The position numbers and the translations under genes are program-made. Shown here in pieces: positions 18,101 to 25,722 of a DNA stretch of 64,000 nt (positions are counted from its first letter, which is position 1; the number at the start of each line of letters is the position of its first letter). The notes under the pieces are model-generated. The model was not told the origin of the DNA. It saw only the letters and a program-made list of their open reading frames with translations, and searched no databases. Origin of the DNA: an uncultured Acidimicrobiaceae bacterium (GTDB taxonomy: Bacteria > Actinomycetota > Acidimicrobiia > Acidimicrobiales > RAAP-2); assembly GCA_937975915.1 (NCBI GenBank), contig CALJTY010000015.1, positions 16,036 through 80,035 on the forward strand, given 5' to 3'.

Positions 18101-19131
18101 TTGGTGAAGCAGTTGGAGTAATCGCGGCTCAGTCAATTGGTGAACCTGGAACTCAGCTCACCATGCGTACATTCCACTCCGGTGGTGTTACTGGCTCAGA
18201 CATCACCCACGGTCTTCCACGCGTTGTTGAGCTCTTCGAAGCACGTACCCCGAAGGGTGCTGCGATTGTTGCAGAACACTCTGGTGTTGTGCGCGTTGAA
18301 CTCATTGGTCGTGAGAACAAGGTGACTGTTGTATCGAACGATGGCGAAATTCAGGAATCATCGATTTCTATTGCTCGTCACCTTCTCGTACAAGATGGTC
18401 AAGAAGTTGAAGTTGGAACGCCACTCTGTGACGGACCACTCGACCCTAAGCTCATGATGAAATTCCGTGGTACTCGCGAAACTCAGCAGTACTTAACTGA
18501 AGAAGTTCAGAACGTTTACCGTGACCAAGGTGTATCGATTCACGACAAGCACATCGAACTTATTGTTCGTCAAATGACTCGTCGTGTTCAGATTGTTGAC
18601 GCAGGTGACTCACACTGGCTCCCAGGAGCAATGGTGGACGTCAAGTTGTTCAACGACACTAACGATGGCCTCGAAGCAGAAGCTAAGGAAGTTGCCGACG
18701 GTCGTGCCCAGTTGATGGGTATTACCAAGGCTTCACTGGCAACTGACTCATGGCTCTCAGCGGCTTCCTTCCAGGAAACCACTCGAGTGCTTACAGAAGC
18801 TGCCATCGAAGGAAAGCGTGACCACCTTGTAGGTCTGAAGGAAAACATCATTATTGGTAAGTTGATTCCTGCCGGATCGGGCCTTGAGTACTACAACAAG
18901 CGCGAACTCCGTCTCGACATGCCAGATGCTGAACTTCTGCCTGCTTGGGCTCAGGTTTCTGACGATGACCTCGACTTGGCCAGCCTTTTGGGCGAAATCC
19001 AGGGCGATGACAGCTTTAAGGACGAATTTGCCGATGTTTTCTCACGAGGAACCGCTACGTATGACGAATCAGCGGCCCTTCTTGAAGATGAGGCCCCAAA
19101 GCCTGAAGATGAAGGCGGCATAGCTCTCTAA
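15103..19131 (+). CDS. rpoC: DNA-directed RNA polymerase subunit beta'
   Basis: The beta' subunit carries the catalytic magnesium site. The NADFDGDQMAVH motif is at residues 554-565, with the metal-binding aspartates 556, 558 and 560. An N-terminal zinc ribbon is visible (Cys62, Cys64, Cys77, Cys80), as is the second zinc site around CDALQGVCAACYG. The RFRQNLLGKRVDYSGRSVI segment marks the switch 2 and lid region. At 1342 residues it is slightly longer than in Streptomyces. The N-terminal part contains a charged helical insertion (about residues 150-230) as expected for the actinobacterial beta'. The start overlaps the rpoB stop by 4 bp, giving coupled translation. Confidence 0.97.
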   Translation: MSPLDVNQFEELSIGLATASNIRSWSSGEVKKPETINYRTLRPEKDGLFCEKIFGPQKAWECACGKYKRVRFKGIVCERCGVEVTSDKVRRDRMGHIALSAPVVHIWYLRGTRSWLAYLLMGTLPKEELKAKQLEKVIYFAAHMVTHVEIDRRHEDLSDLRQGLSDELIEIAEREVKALDTKLKDIEARAAKLESEGAKETELRALQRGTEKELDAVRSRFAEERELAKQAFDTFEGLHSRQIIEDEVLYREMEFRYGEYFEGGMGANAILQLIDRMDLDEEEKVMREMIDAKDGRKPLSAQRHAKFLKRLAIVQSFNRRDDQGRRLNDPRAMILEAVPVIPPDLRPMVQLDGGRFATSDLNDLYRRVINRNNRLKRLLDLGAPDIIVNNEKRMLQEAVDALFDNGRRGRPVAGQSGRPLKSLSDMLKGKQGRFRQNLLGKRVDYSGRSVIVVGPQLKLHQCGLPKMMALELFKPFVMKRLIETQMAQNIKSAKRMVERRKAVVWDVLEEVIREHPVLLNRAPTLHRLGIQAFEPVLVDGKAIQIHPLVCKAFNADFDGDQMAVHVPLSAEAQAEARILMLSTNNIFTPATGRPITEPAQDMVFGAYYLTLPADAEVENPPVFRHVFEIENALADKVIGLRSPIQIRPLEGSSLAMRLELAGIETKGVNRQLVTTPGRVFFNEALPFGFRFVNELIGKNATPIGTIVEEISGNFGRHEVAEALDAIKSLGFRYATKSGLTISIDDVVTTPEKAEILNKYEEQAAKVETNYKRGVIVDDERRQQEIEIWTNANKEVGDATDRAMNAKFDNPIRMMVDSGARGNSQQIRQIAAMKGLVSNPRGEMIPRPIKSSFREGLSVLEYFISTHGTRKGLGDTALRTADSGYLTRRLVDVAQELIVKEFDCATTRGMWIEHVAADTRGQRAHLETKLWGRVVSEPVTLSDGTTIEAGVMLMADDVERLRDDSAVTRVRVRTTLTCDALQGVCAACYGLSLATHQLVELGEAVGVIAAQSIGEPGTQLTMRTFHSGGVTGSDITHGLPRVVELFEARTPKGAAIVAEHSGVVRVELIGRENKVTVVSNDGEIQESSISIARHLLVQDGQEVEVGTPLCDGPLDPKLMMKFRGTRETQQYLTEEVQNVYRDQGVSIHDKHIELIVRQMTRRVQIVDAGDSHWLPGAMVDVKLFNDTNDGLEAEAKEVADGRAQLMGITKASLATDSWLSAASFQETTRVLTEAAIEGKRDHLVGLKENIIIGKLIPAGSGLEYYNKRELRLDMPDAELLPAWAQVSDDDLDLASLLGEIQGDDSFKDEFADVFSRGTATYDESAALLEDEAPKPEDEGGIAL

Positions 19132-19143
19132 CGACAAGATCTT

Positions 19144-19167
19144 GCCACCGGCCCCAGGGTCGGTGGC
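19144..19167 (+). terminator. Hairpin after rpoC, weak terminator
   Basis: GCCACCG and CGGTGGC form a 7-bp stem around GCCCCAGGGT, 12 bp after the rpoC stop. There is no T tract, so it may only attenuate or stabilise the rpoBC message. It lies immediately before the rpsL promoter. Confidence 0.5.
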
Positions 19168-19171
19168 GGGC

Positions 19172-19201
19172 TTGCCGTTCTAAGGGGTTTTGTCGTAAGA
19201 T
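19172..19201 (+). promoter_or_regulatory. Promoter for the str operon
   Basis: TTGCCG (19172-19177) and TAAGAT (19196-19201) are 18 bp apart, between the rpoC hairpin and rpsL. The same -10 with the same following bases (TAAGATAGA-AGTCC) recurs before rplM, which supports both as real promoters. Confidence 0.65.
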
Positions 19202-19265
19202 AGAAAGTCCGCGCGCCGGAATCATCCGGTTCGCCTAAGTACGAATAAAAAAGAAGAGGTTCCGC

Positions 19266-19637
19266 GTGCCCACAATTGCACAGTTGGTCCGAAAGGGTCG
19301 ACAGGACAAGAAAACCAAGACCAAGACACCGGCGCTTAAGGGCGCCCCTCAACGTCGTGGTGTGTGCACCCGTGTTCACACGGTTACACCAAAGAAGCCG
19401 AACTCAGCACTTCGTAAGGTTGCACGTGTGCGCCTTACATCAGGTGTTGAAGTCACTGCCTACATCCCAGGTGTAGGACACAACCTCCAAGAGCACTCAA
19501 TCGTGCTCGTGCGTGGTGGACGTGTGAAGGACCTTCCAGGTGTTCGTTACAAGATCATTCGCGGTGCACTTGACACATCAGGTGTTCGTGACCGCAAGCA
19601 GGCCCGTAGTCGCTACGGTGCCAAGAGGGAGAAATAA
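19266..19637 (+). CDS. rpsL: 30S ribosomal protein S12 (uS12)
   Basis: S12 lies at the decoding centre and controls accuracy. The 123-residue protein is of normal length and starts at GTG 19266 after GAAGAGG. The TPKKPNSALRKVARVRL segment carries the wild-type Lys at the streptomycin-resistance position 43, so a streptomycin-sensitive ribosome is expected. The usual YTTTPKKP reads HTVTPKKP here. Its stop shares one base with the rpsG start (TAATG), giving tight coupling in the rpsL-rpsG-fusA-tuf order. Confidence 0.97.
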   Translation: MPTIAQLVRKGRQDKKTKTKTPALKGAPQRRGVCTRVHTVTPKKPNSALRKVARVRLTSGVEVTAYIPGVGHNLQEHSIVLVRGGRVKDLPGVRYKIIRGALDTSGVRDRKQARSRYGAKREK

Positions 19638-20107
19638 TGCCTCGTAAAGGCCCCGCCGTACGTCGTGAAGTTCCACTTGACCCGATTTACAAGTCGGTTC
19701 TCGTAACGCAAATTACGAACAAGATTCTTGAGCGCGGTAAGCGCACAATCGCTGAGCGCATTGTCTACTCAGCACTTGAGCAGGTTGAAGCAAAGACTGG
19801 TACTGACCCAGTCGCAACGCTGAAGCGTGCACTCGAAAACGTTCGCCCAGAGCTTGAAGTACGTAGCCGCCGCGTTGGTGGAACTACTTACCAAGTTCCT
19901 GTTGAAGTTCGCCCACGTCGTTCAACGACACTCGGTATTCGCTGGTTGACTGACTACGCGAAGAACCGTCGTGAAAAGACAATGGCTGACCGCCTTGCTG
20001 CAGAAATCATCGACGCATCAAATGGTGTTGGTGCTGCTGTTAAGCGTCGTGAAGACATGGCCAAGATGGCCGAATCCAACAAAGCCTTCGCGCACTACCG
20101 CTGGTAA
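19637..20107 (+). CDS. rpsG: 30S ribosomal protein S7 (uS7)
   Basis: S7 nucleates assembly of the 30S head and contacts E-site tRNA. The 156-residue product is the standard length, opening with PRKGPAVRREVPLDPIYKS and containing the RNA-binding RRVGGTTYQVPVEVRPRR loop (about residues 76-93). The ATG at 19637 has GAGGGAGAAATA upstream within the end of rpsL. fusA begins 18 bp later. In E. coli S7 is the str operon repressor, but no equivalent site could be verified here. Confidence 0.97.
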   Translation: MPRKGPAVRREVPLDPIYKSVLVTQITNKILERGKRTIAERIVYSALEQVEAKTGTDPVATLKRALENVRPELEVRSRRVGGTTYQVPVEVRPRRSTTLGIRWLTDYAKNRREKTMADRLAAEIIDASNGVGAAVKRREDMAKMAESNKAFAHYRW

Positions 20108-20125
20108 TCAAAGAGAGTTATTGAA

Positions 20126-22213
20126 ATGACCGATCGCGAGATCTCACTAGACAAGGTGCGCAACATTGGCATCATGGCGCACATTGACGCCGGTAAGACC
20201 ACGACCACTGAGCGCATTCTTTACTACACCGGTAAGAACTACAAAATTGGTGAAGTTCACGAAGGCGCGGCAACCATGGACTGGATGGTCCAAGAGCAAG
20301 AGCGTGGAATCACCATTACTTCTGCTGCCACCACCTGTATGTGGAACGGTCACCGAATCAACATCATTGACACCCCGGGACACGTTGACTTCACTGTTGA
20401 AGTAGAGCGTTCACTTCGTGTTCTTGACGGTGCTGTTGCAGTATTTGACGCCGTTGCCGGTGTTGAACCACAGACCGAAACCGTATGGCGTCAAGCGAAC
20501 AAGTACAACGTTCCACGTATTTGCTTCGTTAACAAGATGGACCGTACCGGAGCTGACTTCTTTCGCTGTGTAGAAATGATCGAAGACCGTCTTGACTGCG
20601 TTCCTGCAGTTATTCAGCTACCTATTGGTGCTGAAGGTGACTACCTCGGAATCATCGACATCTGCTCAATGACTGCAACGATCTACCACGATGACAAGGG
20701 CGAGAAGCTCGAAGTTGTTGAGATCCCTGCTGAGTACAAGGCTCAGGCCGACGAGTACCGCGCAAAGTTGCTTGACATTCTCACCACATTTGACGACGAG
20801 CTCATGGAAAAGATGCTCGAAGAAAAAGAAATCACTACTGCTGACGTGCGTCGTGCACTTCGCGTAGGAACTCTTGACGGTCACTGTGTTCCAATTCTTA
20901 ACGGAACTGCATTTAAGAACAAGGGTGTTCAGCCAATGCTTGACGCTGTTGTTGACTTCCTCCCATCACCTGTTGACCTTCCACCTACTGAAGGAACAAA
21001 GCCAGGTAAGGAAGATGTTCTGTACCGTAAGGCTGACGACAAAGAACCATTCGCAGCTCTTGCATTCAAGATCATGACTGACCCGTACGTGGGTAAGTTG
21101 ATTTACCTTCGCGTGTACTCAGGAACACTCCAAAAGGGTGACACTGTAATTAACACGACTAAGGGAATGAAGAAGGAGCGACTTGGTCGCCTTTTGTTGA
21201 TGCACGCTAACGAGCGTCAAGACATCGACACCATCCGCACCGGTGACATCATTGCTGCTGTTGGTCTTAAGCAAGTAACTACTGGTGACACCCTCAGTGA
21301 CATGGACAATCCGATTCAGCTCGAAACACTCGTGTTCCCAGAGCCAGTTATCCACGTTGCTGTTGAACCTAAGACCAAGGCTGACCAAGAAAAGCTTGGT
21401 AAGGCTCTGTACTCACTTTCAGAAGAAGACCCAACGTTCCGTGTTCGCACCGACGAAGAAACTGGTCAGACAGTTATCTCGGGAATGGGTGAACTCCACT
21501 TGGAAGTTCTTGTTGACCGAATGCTTCGTGAATTCGCAGTGGATGCCAACGTTGGTAAGCCACAGGTTGCGTACCGTGAAACAATTCGCAAGACCGTAAC
21601 CAAGGTTGAAGAGAAGTATGTTCGCCAGACCGGTGGTAAGGGTCAGTATGGTCACGTTGTTATCACCATGGAGCCAACTGGTCCTGGTGGCGGTTACGAA
21701 TTCGTCGATGAAATTTCCGGTGGTGTTATTCCGAAGGAATACATTGGACCGGTTAACCAGGGAATTACTGAAGCACTTACTTCAGGTGTTCTTGCTGGCT
21801 ACCCAGTTGTAGACGTACGTGTACGTCTTACCTTTGGTAGCTACCACGACGTTGACTCTTCAGAAATGGCATTCAAAATCGCGGGTTCAATCGCGGTGAA
21901 GAAGGCCGCTCGCTTGGCTAGTCCAGTGCTCCTTGAGCCTGTTATGGCCGTAGAAGTGGTAACGCCAGAGGACTACATGGGTGACGTTATTGGAGACCTC
22001 TCCAGTCGCCGAGGCCGTGTAGAAGGTATGGAGCAGAAGGGCAATAGCCAAGCAATCAGGGCACTTGTGCCACTAGCTGATATGTTCGGCTACGCTACTG
22101 ACCTGCGTTCTCGCACCCAAGGGCGCGCGACGTACAGCATGCAGTTCCATTCGTACGCAGAAGTGCCCGAGTCGATCGCTAAGGAGATCGTCGCCAAGGC
22201 TACAGGCGCGTAA
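20126..22213 (+). CDS. fusA: Elongation factor G
   Basis: EF-G drives translocation and, with RRF, ribosome recycling, using GTP. The 695-residue product has the five-domain layout. G motifs are visible: AHIDAGKT (residues 18-25), the switch I segment ERGITITSAATT, DTPGH and NKMDRTGAD. The catalytic His in DTPGHVDF is present. Domain IV contains GGVIPKEYIGPVNQGI. It is the only fusA in the window. AGAGAGTTATTGAA precedes the ATG, a modest ribosome-binding site. A 109-bp leader with a hairpin separates it from tuf. Confidence 0.97.
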   Translation: MTDREISLDKVRNIGIMAHIDAGKTTTTERILYYTGKNYKIGEVHEGAATMDWMVQEQERGITITSAATTCMWNGHRINIIDTPGHVDFTVEVERSLRVLDGAVAVFDAVAGVEPQTETVWRQANKYNVPRICFVNKMDRTGADFFRCVEMIEDRLDCVPAVIQLPIGAEGDYLGIIDICSMTATIYHDDKGEKLEVVEIPAEYKAQADEYRAKLLDILTTFDDELMEKMLEEKEITTADVRRALRVGTLDGHCVPILNGTAFKNKGVQPMLDAVVDFLPSPVDLPPTEGTKPGKEDVLYRKADDKEPFAALAFKIMTDPYVGKLIYLRVYSGTLQKGDTVINTTKGMKKERLGRLLLMHANERQDIDTIRTGDIIAAVGLKQVTTGDTLSDMDNPIQLETLVFPEPVIHVAVEPKTKADQEKLGKALYSLSEEDPTFRVRTDEETGQTVISGMGELHLEVLVDRMLREFAVDANVGKPQVAYRETIRKTVTKVEEKYVRQTGGKGQYGHVVITMEPTGPGGGYEFVDEISGGVIPKEYIGPVNQGITEALTSGVLAGYPVVDVRVRLTFGSYHDVDSSEMAFKIAGSIAVKKAARLASPVLLEPVMAVEVVTPEDYMGDVIGDLSSRRGRVEGMEQKGNSQAIRALVPLADMFGYATDLRSRTQGRATYSMQFHSYAEVPESIAKEIVAKATGA

Positions 22214-22274
22214 GAAATTCCGGGAAACCGGAGAAATGGTCCAAACCGTAGTCGGGGAGGACCGAAACCAACCC

Positions 22275-22296
22275 GACTGATTCGCGGGAATCAGTC
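22275..22296 (+). promoter_or_regulatory. Hairpin in the fusA-tuf spacer
   Basis: GACTGATTC and GAATCAGTC form a perfect 9-bp stem with a GCGG loop. It lies 26 bp before the tuf start, in a 109-bp spacer with no obvious -10 box next to it. It has no T tract and probably acts as an mRNA processing or stability element rather than a terminator. Confidence 0.55.
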
Positions 22297-22322
22297 ACTA
22301 GAGAGAAAGTTAGTCCCCGACA

Positions 22323-23510
22323 ATGGCAAAGCAAAAGTTCGAGCGCAATAAGCCTCACGTAAATATTGGAACAATGGGTCACATTGACCACGGTAAGACC
22401 ACTCTTACTGCGGCAATCACCAAGGTTCTTTCAGACCGCGTACCAGGTTCAGCCTTTACGCCTTTCGACCAGATCGACAAGGCCCCTGAAGAGAAGGCCC
22501 GTGGTATCACTATTTCTATTGCTCACGTTGAGTACGAGACGGAAAAGCGTCACTACGCACACGTTGACATGCCAGGCCACGCTGACTATGTGAAGAACAT
22601 GATCACTGGTGCTGCACAGGTCGACGGAGCAATCCTTGTAGTTTCAGCAACAGATGGTCCTATGCCACAGACTCGCGAGCACGTGTTGCTTGCTCGTCAG
22701 GTTGGTGTTCCATTCATCGTTGTTGCACTTAACAAGTCAGACGTTGTTGAAGACGAAGAGCTCCTTGAGCTCGTTGAGATGGAAGTTCGTGAACTTCTTT
22801 CTAGCTACGACTTCCCAGGCGACGACACACCAATCGTTCGTGTTTCAGCGCTTAAGGCACTTGAAGGCGACACTGCATGGGGTGACAAGATCATGGAGCT
22901 CATGGCTGCAGTCGACGACTACATCCCAGAGCCACAGCGCGCTACTGACAAGCCATTCCTTATGTCGATTGAAGACGTTATGTCAATCACAGGACGTGGA
23001 ACTGTTGTAACCGGAAAGGTTGAGCAGGGAATCGTTAAGGTTGGAGACGAAGTAGAAATCGTTGGACTTCGTGACACCACTAAGACAACTGTTACTGGAA
23101 TCGAAATGTTCCGTAAGCTTCTCGACGAAGGCCAGGCTGGAGACAACCTTGGTGCACTTCTTCGTGGAACTAAGAAGGAAGAAGTTGAGCGCGGGCAGGT
23201 TCTTTGCAAGCCAGGTTCAATTACTCCTCACACAGTGTTCGAAGCATCTGTTTATGTTCTTACCAAGGAAGAAGGAGGACGTCACAAGCCGTTCTTCGCT
23301 AACTACCGTCCACAGTTCTACTTCCGTACAACTGACGTAACCGGTACCGTTGAGCTTCCTGCAGGCACAGAAATGGTTATGCCTGGAGACAACACTGAAA
23401 TGACCGTAACTTTGGGTAAGCCAATCGCGATGGAAGAGGGTCTTACCTTCTCAATCCGCGAAGGTGGCCGTACCGTTGGTTCTGGTCGTGTCGTAAAGAT
23501 CCTGAAGTAG
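22323..23510 (+). CDS. tuf: Elongation factor Tu
   Basis: EF-Tu delivers aminoacyl-tRNA to the ribosome. The 395-residue product shows GHIDHGKT (residues 19-26), the switch I EEKARGITIS, VDMPGHADY and NKSD in place of the commoner NKCD. Domains II and III include the family segments GRGTVVTGKVE and YRPQFYFRTTDVTG, so a kirromycin-type antibiotic site is expected. Only one tuf occurs in this window. It is separated from rpsJ by just 7 bp, so rpsJ is attached to the str operon. Confidence 0.97.
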   Translation: MAKQKFERNKPHVNIGTMGHIDHGKTTLTAAITKVLSDRVPGSAFTPFDQIDKAPEEKARGITISIAHVEYETEKRHYAHVDMPGHADYVKNMITGAAQVDGAILVVSATDGPMPQTREHVLLARQVGVPFIVVALNKSDVVEDEELLELVEMEVRELLSSYDFPGDDTPIVRVSALKALEGDTAWGDKIMELMAAVDDYIPEPQRATDKPFLMSIEDVMSITGRGTVVTGKVEQGIVKVGDEVEIVGLRDTTKTTVTGIEMFRKLLDEGQAGDNLGALLRGTKKEEVERGQVLCKPGSITPHTVFEASVYVLTKEEGGRHKPFFANYRPQFYFRTTDVTGTVELPAGTEMVMPGDNTEMTVTLGKPIAMEEGLTFSIREGGRTVGSGRVVKILK

Positions 23511-23517
23511 TCCGGTC

Positions 23518-23841
23518 ATGGCCGAACCACGTCAAATGATCAGAATTCGGCTTAAGGCCTTCGACCACGGTGTCCTAGACCAGTCCACCGCGAAAATCGT
23601 GCAAACGGTTGAGCGTACGAACGCACGTGTGCAGGGCCCAGTGCCACTGCCCACCGAAAAGCACCGTTATACGGTGGTTCGTGGACCTCACAAGCACAAA
23701 GACTCACGTGAACACTTCGAAATGCGTGTTCACAAGCGTCTTTTGGACATTGTTGACCAGACCCCTAAGACGGTAGATGCGCTTCAGCGCCTCGACCTTC
23801 CAGCGGGTGTGGACATCGAAATCAAGATCCGCACAAACTAA
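23518..23841 (+). CDS. rpsJ: 30S ribosomal protein S10 (uS10)
   Basis: S10 is part of the 30S head and partners NusG and NusB in transcription coupling. The 107-residue product includes IRIRLKAFDHGVLDQST and PLPTEKHRYTVVRGPHKHKDSREHFEMRVHKR, typical of S10. It begins 7 bp after tuf with no promoter between them. A strong terminator follows within 15 bp. In most bacteria rpsJ leads the S10 operon; here it ends the str operon instead. No strong Shine-Dalgarno motif is seen, so translation may depend on tuf. Confidence 0.96.
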   Translation: MAEPRQMIRIRLKAFDHGVLDQSTAKIVQTVERTNARVQGPVPLPTEKHRYTVVRGPHKHKDSREHFEMRVHKRLLDIVDQTPKTVDALQRLDLPAGVDIEIKIRTN

Positions 23842-23854
23842 GTACTTTTCGAGA

Positions 23855-23890
23855 GACCCCGCCGGCGCCTTTGCGCTGGCGGGGTCTTTT
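23855..23890 (+). terminator. Intrinsic terminator after rpsJ
   Basis: A 14-bp stem, GACCCCGCCGGCGC against GCGCTGGCGGGGTC with one G-T wobble, closes on CTTT and is followed by TTTT. It ends the rpsL-rpsG-fusA-tuf-rpsJ unit and separates rpsJ from rplC. Confidence 0.92.
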
Positions 23891-23900
23891 GATGTATTGT

Positions 23901-24087
23901 AAGTATCCCTGTCATTCGTGGTGGGGAGCAGAATTTAGGTTCTGCTGCACAACAGAAGTGTTTGATCGCCTCAGCAATGAGGGACGTCAAACCAAACAAG
24001 TCGAGCGCTCCGTTCGGGTTTTATGGCCCGGCGGAGCGTCTGTGTGTCGGGTGACCGACGTACAGATATTAGAAAGAGGGAATTACC
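23901..24087 (+). promoter_or_regulatory. Structured leader of the rplC operon
   Basis: Before the GTG of rplC lie three consecutive hairpins: AGCAGAA/TTCTGCT (23927-23946); CGCTCCG/CGGAGCG enclosing CGGG/CCCG (24006-24038); and GTCGG/CCGAC with a GTGA loop (24046-24059). A ribosome-binding site GAGGG follows. A candidate promoter, TTGCGC (23871-23876) and TATTGT (23895-23900) spaced 18 bp, overlaps the preceding terminator loop and is weak evidence. The arrangement looks like a ribosomal-protein autoregulatory leader, possibly bound by L4 by analogy with E. coli. I do not recognise a described leader class. Confidence 0.5.
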
Positions 24088-24747
24088 GTGACGGCCAAAG
24101 CGATCGTCGGCGAGAAGGTGGGCATGACCCAGGTTTGGGATGACCAAAACCGGGCCATACCAGTGACAGTTGTTCGTGTCAGCCCAGCTCGAGTCGTCCA
24201 AGTAAAGACTCCCGAGAAGGAGGGCTACTCAGCTCTTCAAGTGACGTGGGGAACCCGTCGCGCATCAACAGTTACGAAGCCTGAACAAGGTCACTTCGAA
24301 AAAGCTGGTGTTGCTCCAGGTAAGAAGCTCGTAGAGCTTCGCCTCGACGACGTAACTGGTTACGAAGTGGGTCAAGAGATTCTTGTTGACACCTTTGAAA
24401 AGGGCGAAATGATTGACGCCACTGCAGTGAGCAAGGGTAAGGGTTTTGCCGGTGGAATGAAGCGTCACAACTTCGGTGGTCAGGGTGCATCGCACGGTAA
24501 CCACAAGCACCACCGTGCTCCTGGTTCAATCGGTGCATGTTCAACACCAGGTCGTGTGTTTAAGGGTCAGAAGATGGCCGGACGCATGGGTGGCGGACAA
24601 GTTACAACTACCAACCTCGAAGTAATTGGTGTTGACGTTGAGCGCAGCCTCGTTCTCGTGAAGGGTGCAGTTCCTGGCCCACGCGGTGGCGTTGTTGTAC
24701 TTCGTACATCAGTGAAGAATCCTATGAAGGCTGGAGGCAAGCGATGA
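24088..24747 (+). CDS. rplC: 50S ribosomal protein L3 (uL3)
   Basis: L3 is an early large-subunit assembly protein whose loop reaches the peptidyl transferase centre. The 219-residue product starts at GTG 24088 with TAKAIVGEKVGMTQVWDD. It contains the long loop GGQGASHGNHKHHR through GRVFKGQKMAGRMGG, including the Gln that is methylated in E. coli. GAGGG lies upstream. It heads the transcription unit here, rather than rpsJ. Overlaps rplD by 4 bp. Confidence 0.96.
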   Translation: MTAKAIVGEKVGMTQVWDDQNRAIPVTVVRVSPARVVQVKTPEKEGYSALQVTWGTRRASTVTKPEQGHFEKAGVAPGKKLVELRLDDVTGYEVGQEILVDTFEKGEMIDATAVSKGKGFAGGMKRHNFGGQGASHGNHKHHRAPGSIGACSTPGRVFKGQKMAGRMGGGQVTTTNLEVIGVDVERSLVLVKGAVPGPRGGVVVLRTSVKNPMKAGGKR

Positions 24748-25424
24748 GCGATGTCTTTACTCTCCGTGGTCCTGTAAAGAAGGATCGTCCAGAGCCGGCG
24801 AAGCGTTCAGTTGAGCGTAAGTCGATCGATGGAAAAGCACTTGGCAAAGTTGCCCTAGAGCCAACAATGTTCGGTATTGAACCAAACATGGCTGTACTGC
24901 ACCAAGTCATCAAGGCTCAGCTTGCTGCAAAGCGCGCTGGAACACAGTCAACCAAGACTCGTAAAGAAGTCCGTGGTGGTGGAAAGAAGCCATTCAACCA
25001 AAAGGGAACTGGTGGAGCACGTCAGGGAACAATCCGTGCGCCTCACTACCCAGGTGGTGGAATTGCTCTTGGACCTAAGCCTCGTAAGTACGACCAGAAG
25101 ACTCCTAAGAAGATGATCCGTCTGGCTCTCTACTCAGCTCTTTCAGACCGTGCACAACTCGAGCGCGTTGCTCTTATTGACAACTTCGAAAAGTGGGCAC
25201 TGCCTAAGACAAAGGACGCTGTTTCAGCTCTAAGCGCACTTGGTCTTGAAGGCAAGGTTTTGGTTGTTCTAAGTCGCGAAGACGCAGTGGCATTCCACTC
25301 GTTCAAGAACTTGCCACACGTCAAGACTGTTGACGCTGGCGAACTGAACGCTTACGACATTCTCGAAAACGACTGGATCCTCTTTACGGACTCCACTCTT
25401 CCAGTTGCTAAGGAGACCAACTAA
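24744..25424 (+). CDS. rplD: 50S ribosomal protein L4 (uL4)
   Basis: L4 lines the nascent-peptide exit tunnel with an extended loop. The 226-residue protein has the tunnel loop KEVRGGGKKPFNQKGTGGARQGTIRAPHYPGGG (about residues 72-104), where macrolide-resistance changes occur in other bacteria; the consensus residues are kept. The start ATG overlaps the end of rplC (ATGA). The stop shares a base with rplW. Confidence 0.96.
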   Translation: MSDVFTLRGPVKKDRPEPAKRSVERKSIDGKALGKVALEPTMFGIEPNMAVLHQVIKAQLAAKRAGTQSTKTRKEVRGGGKKPFNQKGTGGARQGTIRAPHYPGGGIALGPKPRKYDQKTPKKMIRLALYSALSDRAQLERVALIDNFEKWALPKTKDAVSALSALGLEGKVLVVLSREDAVAFHSFKNLPHVKTVDAGELNAYDILENDWILFTDSTLPVAKETN

Positions 25425-25714
25425 TGCGCGATGCAATGAGCGTTCTCATCCGTCCTGTCGTGTCTGAAAAGACATACGCATTGATGGAAAACCACACGTA
25501 CGTTTTCATCGTGGACCCTAAGGCCACGAAGGTAGACGTTCGCAATGCCGTTGAGCAGGCTTTCAATGTGAAGGTCACCAACGTCAACACACTCAACCGC
25601 AAGGGTAAGACAACTAAGAATCGTCGTACCGGTGTTACTGGATCTCGTCCAGCAACTAAGCGGGCCATTGTCACCCTCAAACAGGGCGACTCGATCAACC
25701 TCTTTGAGAACTAA
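25424..25714 (+). CDS. rplW: 50S ribosomal protein L23 (uL23)
   Basis: L23 sits at the tunnel exit and is the docking site for trigger factor and SRP. The 96-residue product shows LIRPVVSEKTYALMENHTYVFIVDPKATK and the hairpin with VNTLNRKGKTTKNRR. The start shares a base with the rplD stop (TAATG), indicating coupled translation. rplB follows after 8 bp with AAGGA. Confidence 0.96.
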   Translation: MRDAMSVLIRPVVSEKTYALMENHTYVFIVDPKATKVDVRNAVEQAFNVKVTNVNTLNRKGKTTKNRRTGVTGSRPATKRAIVTLKQGDSINLFEN

Positions 25715-25722
25715 GGACAGCT

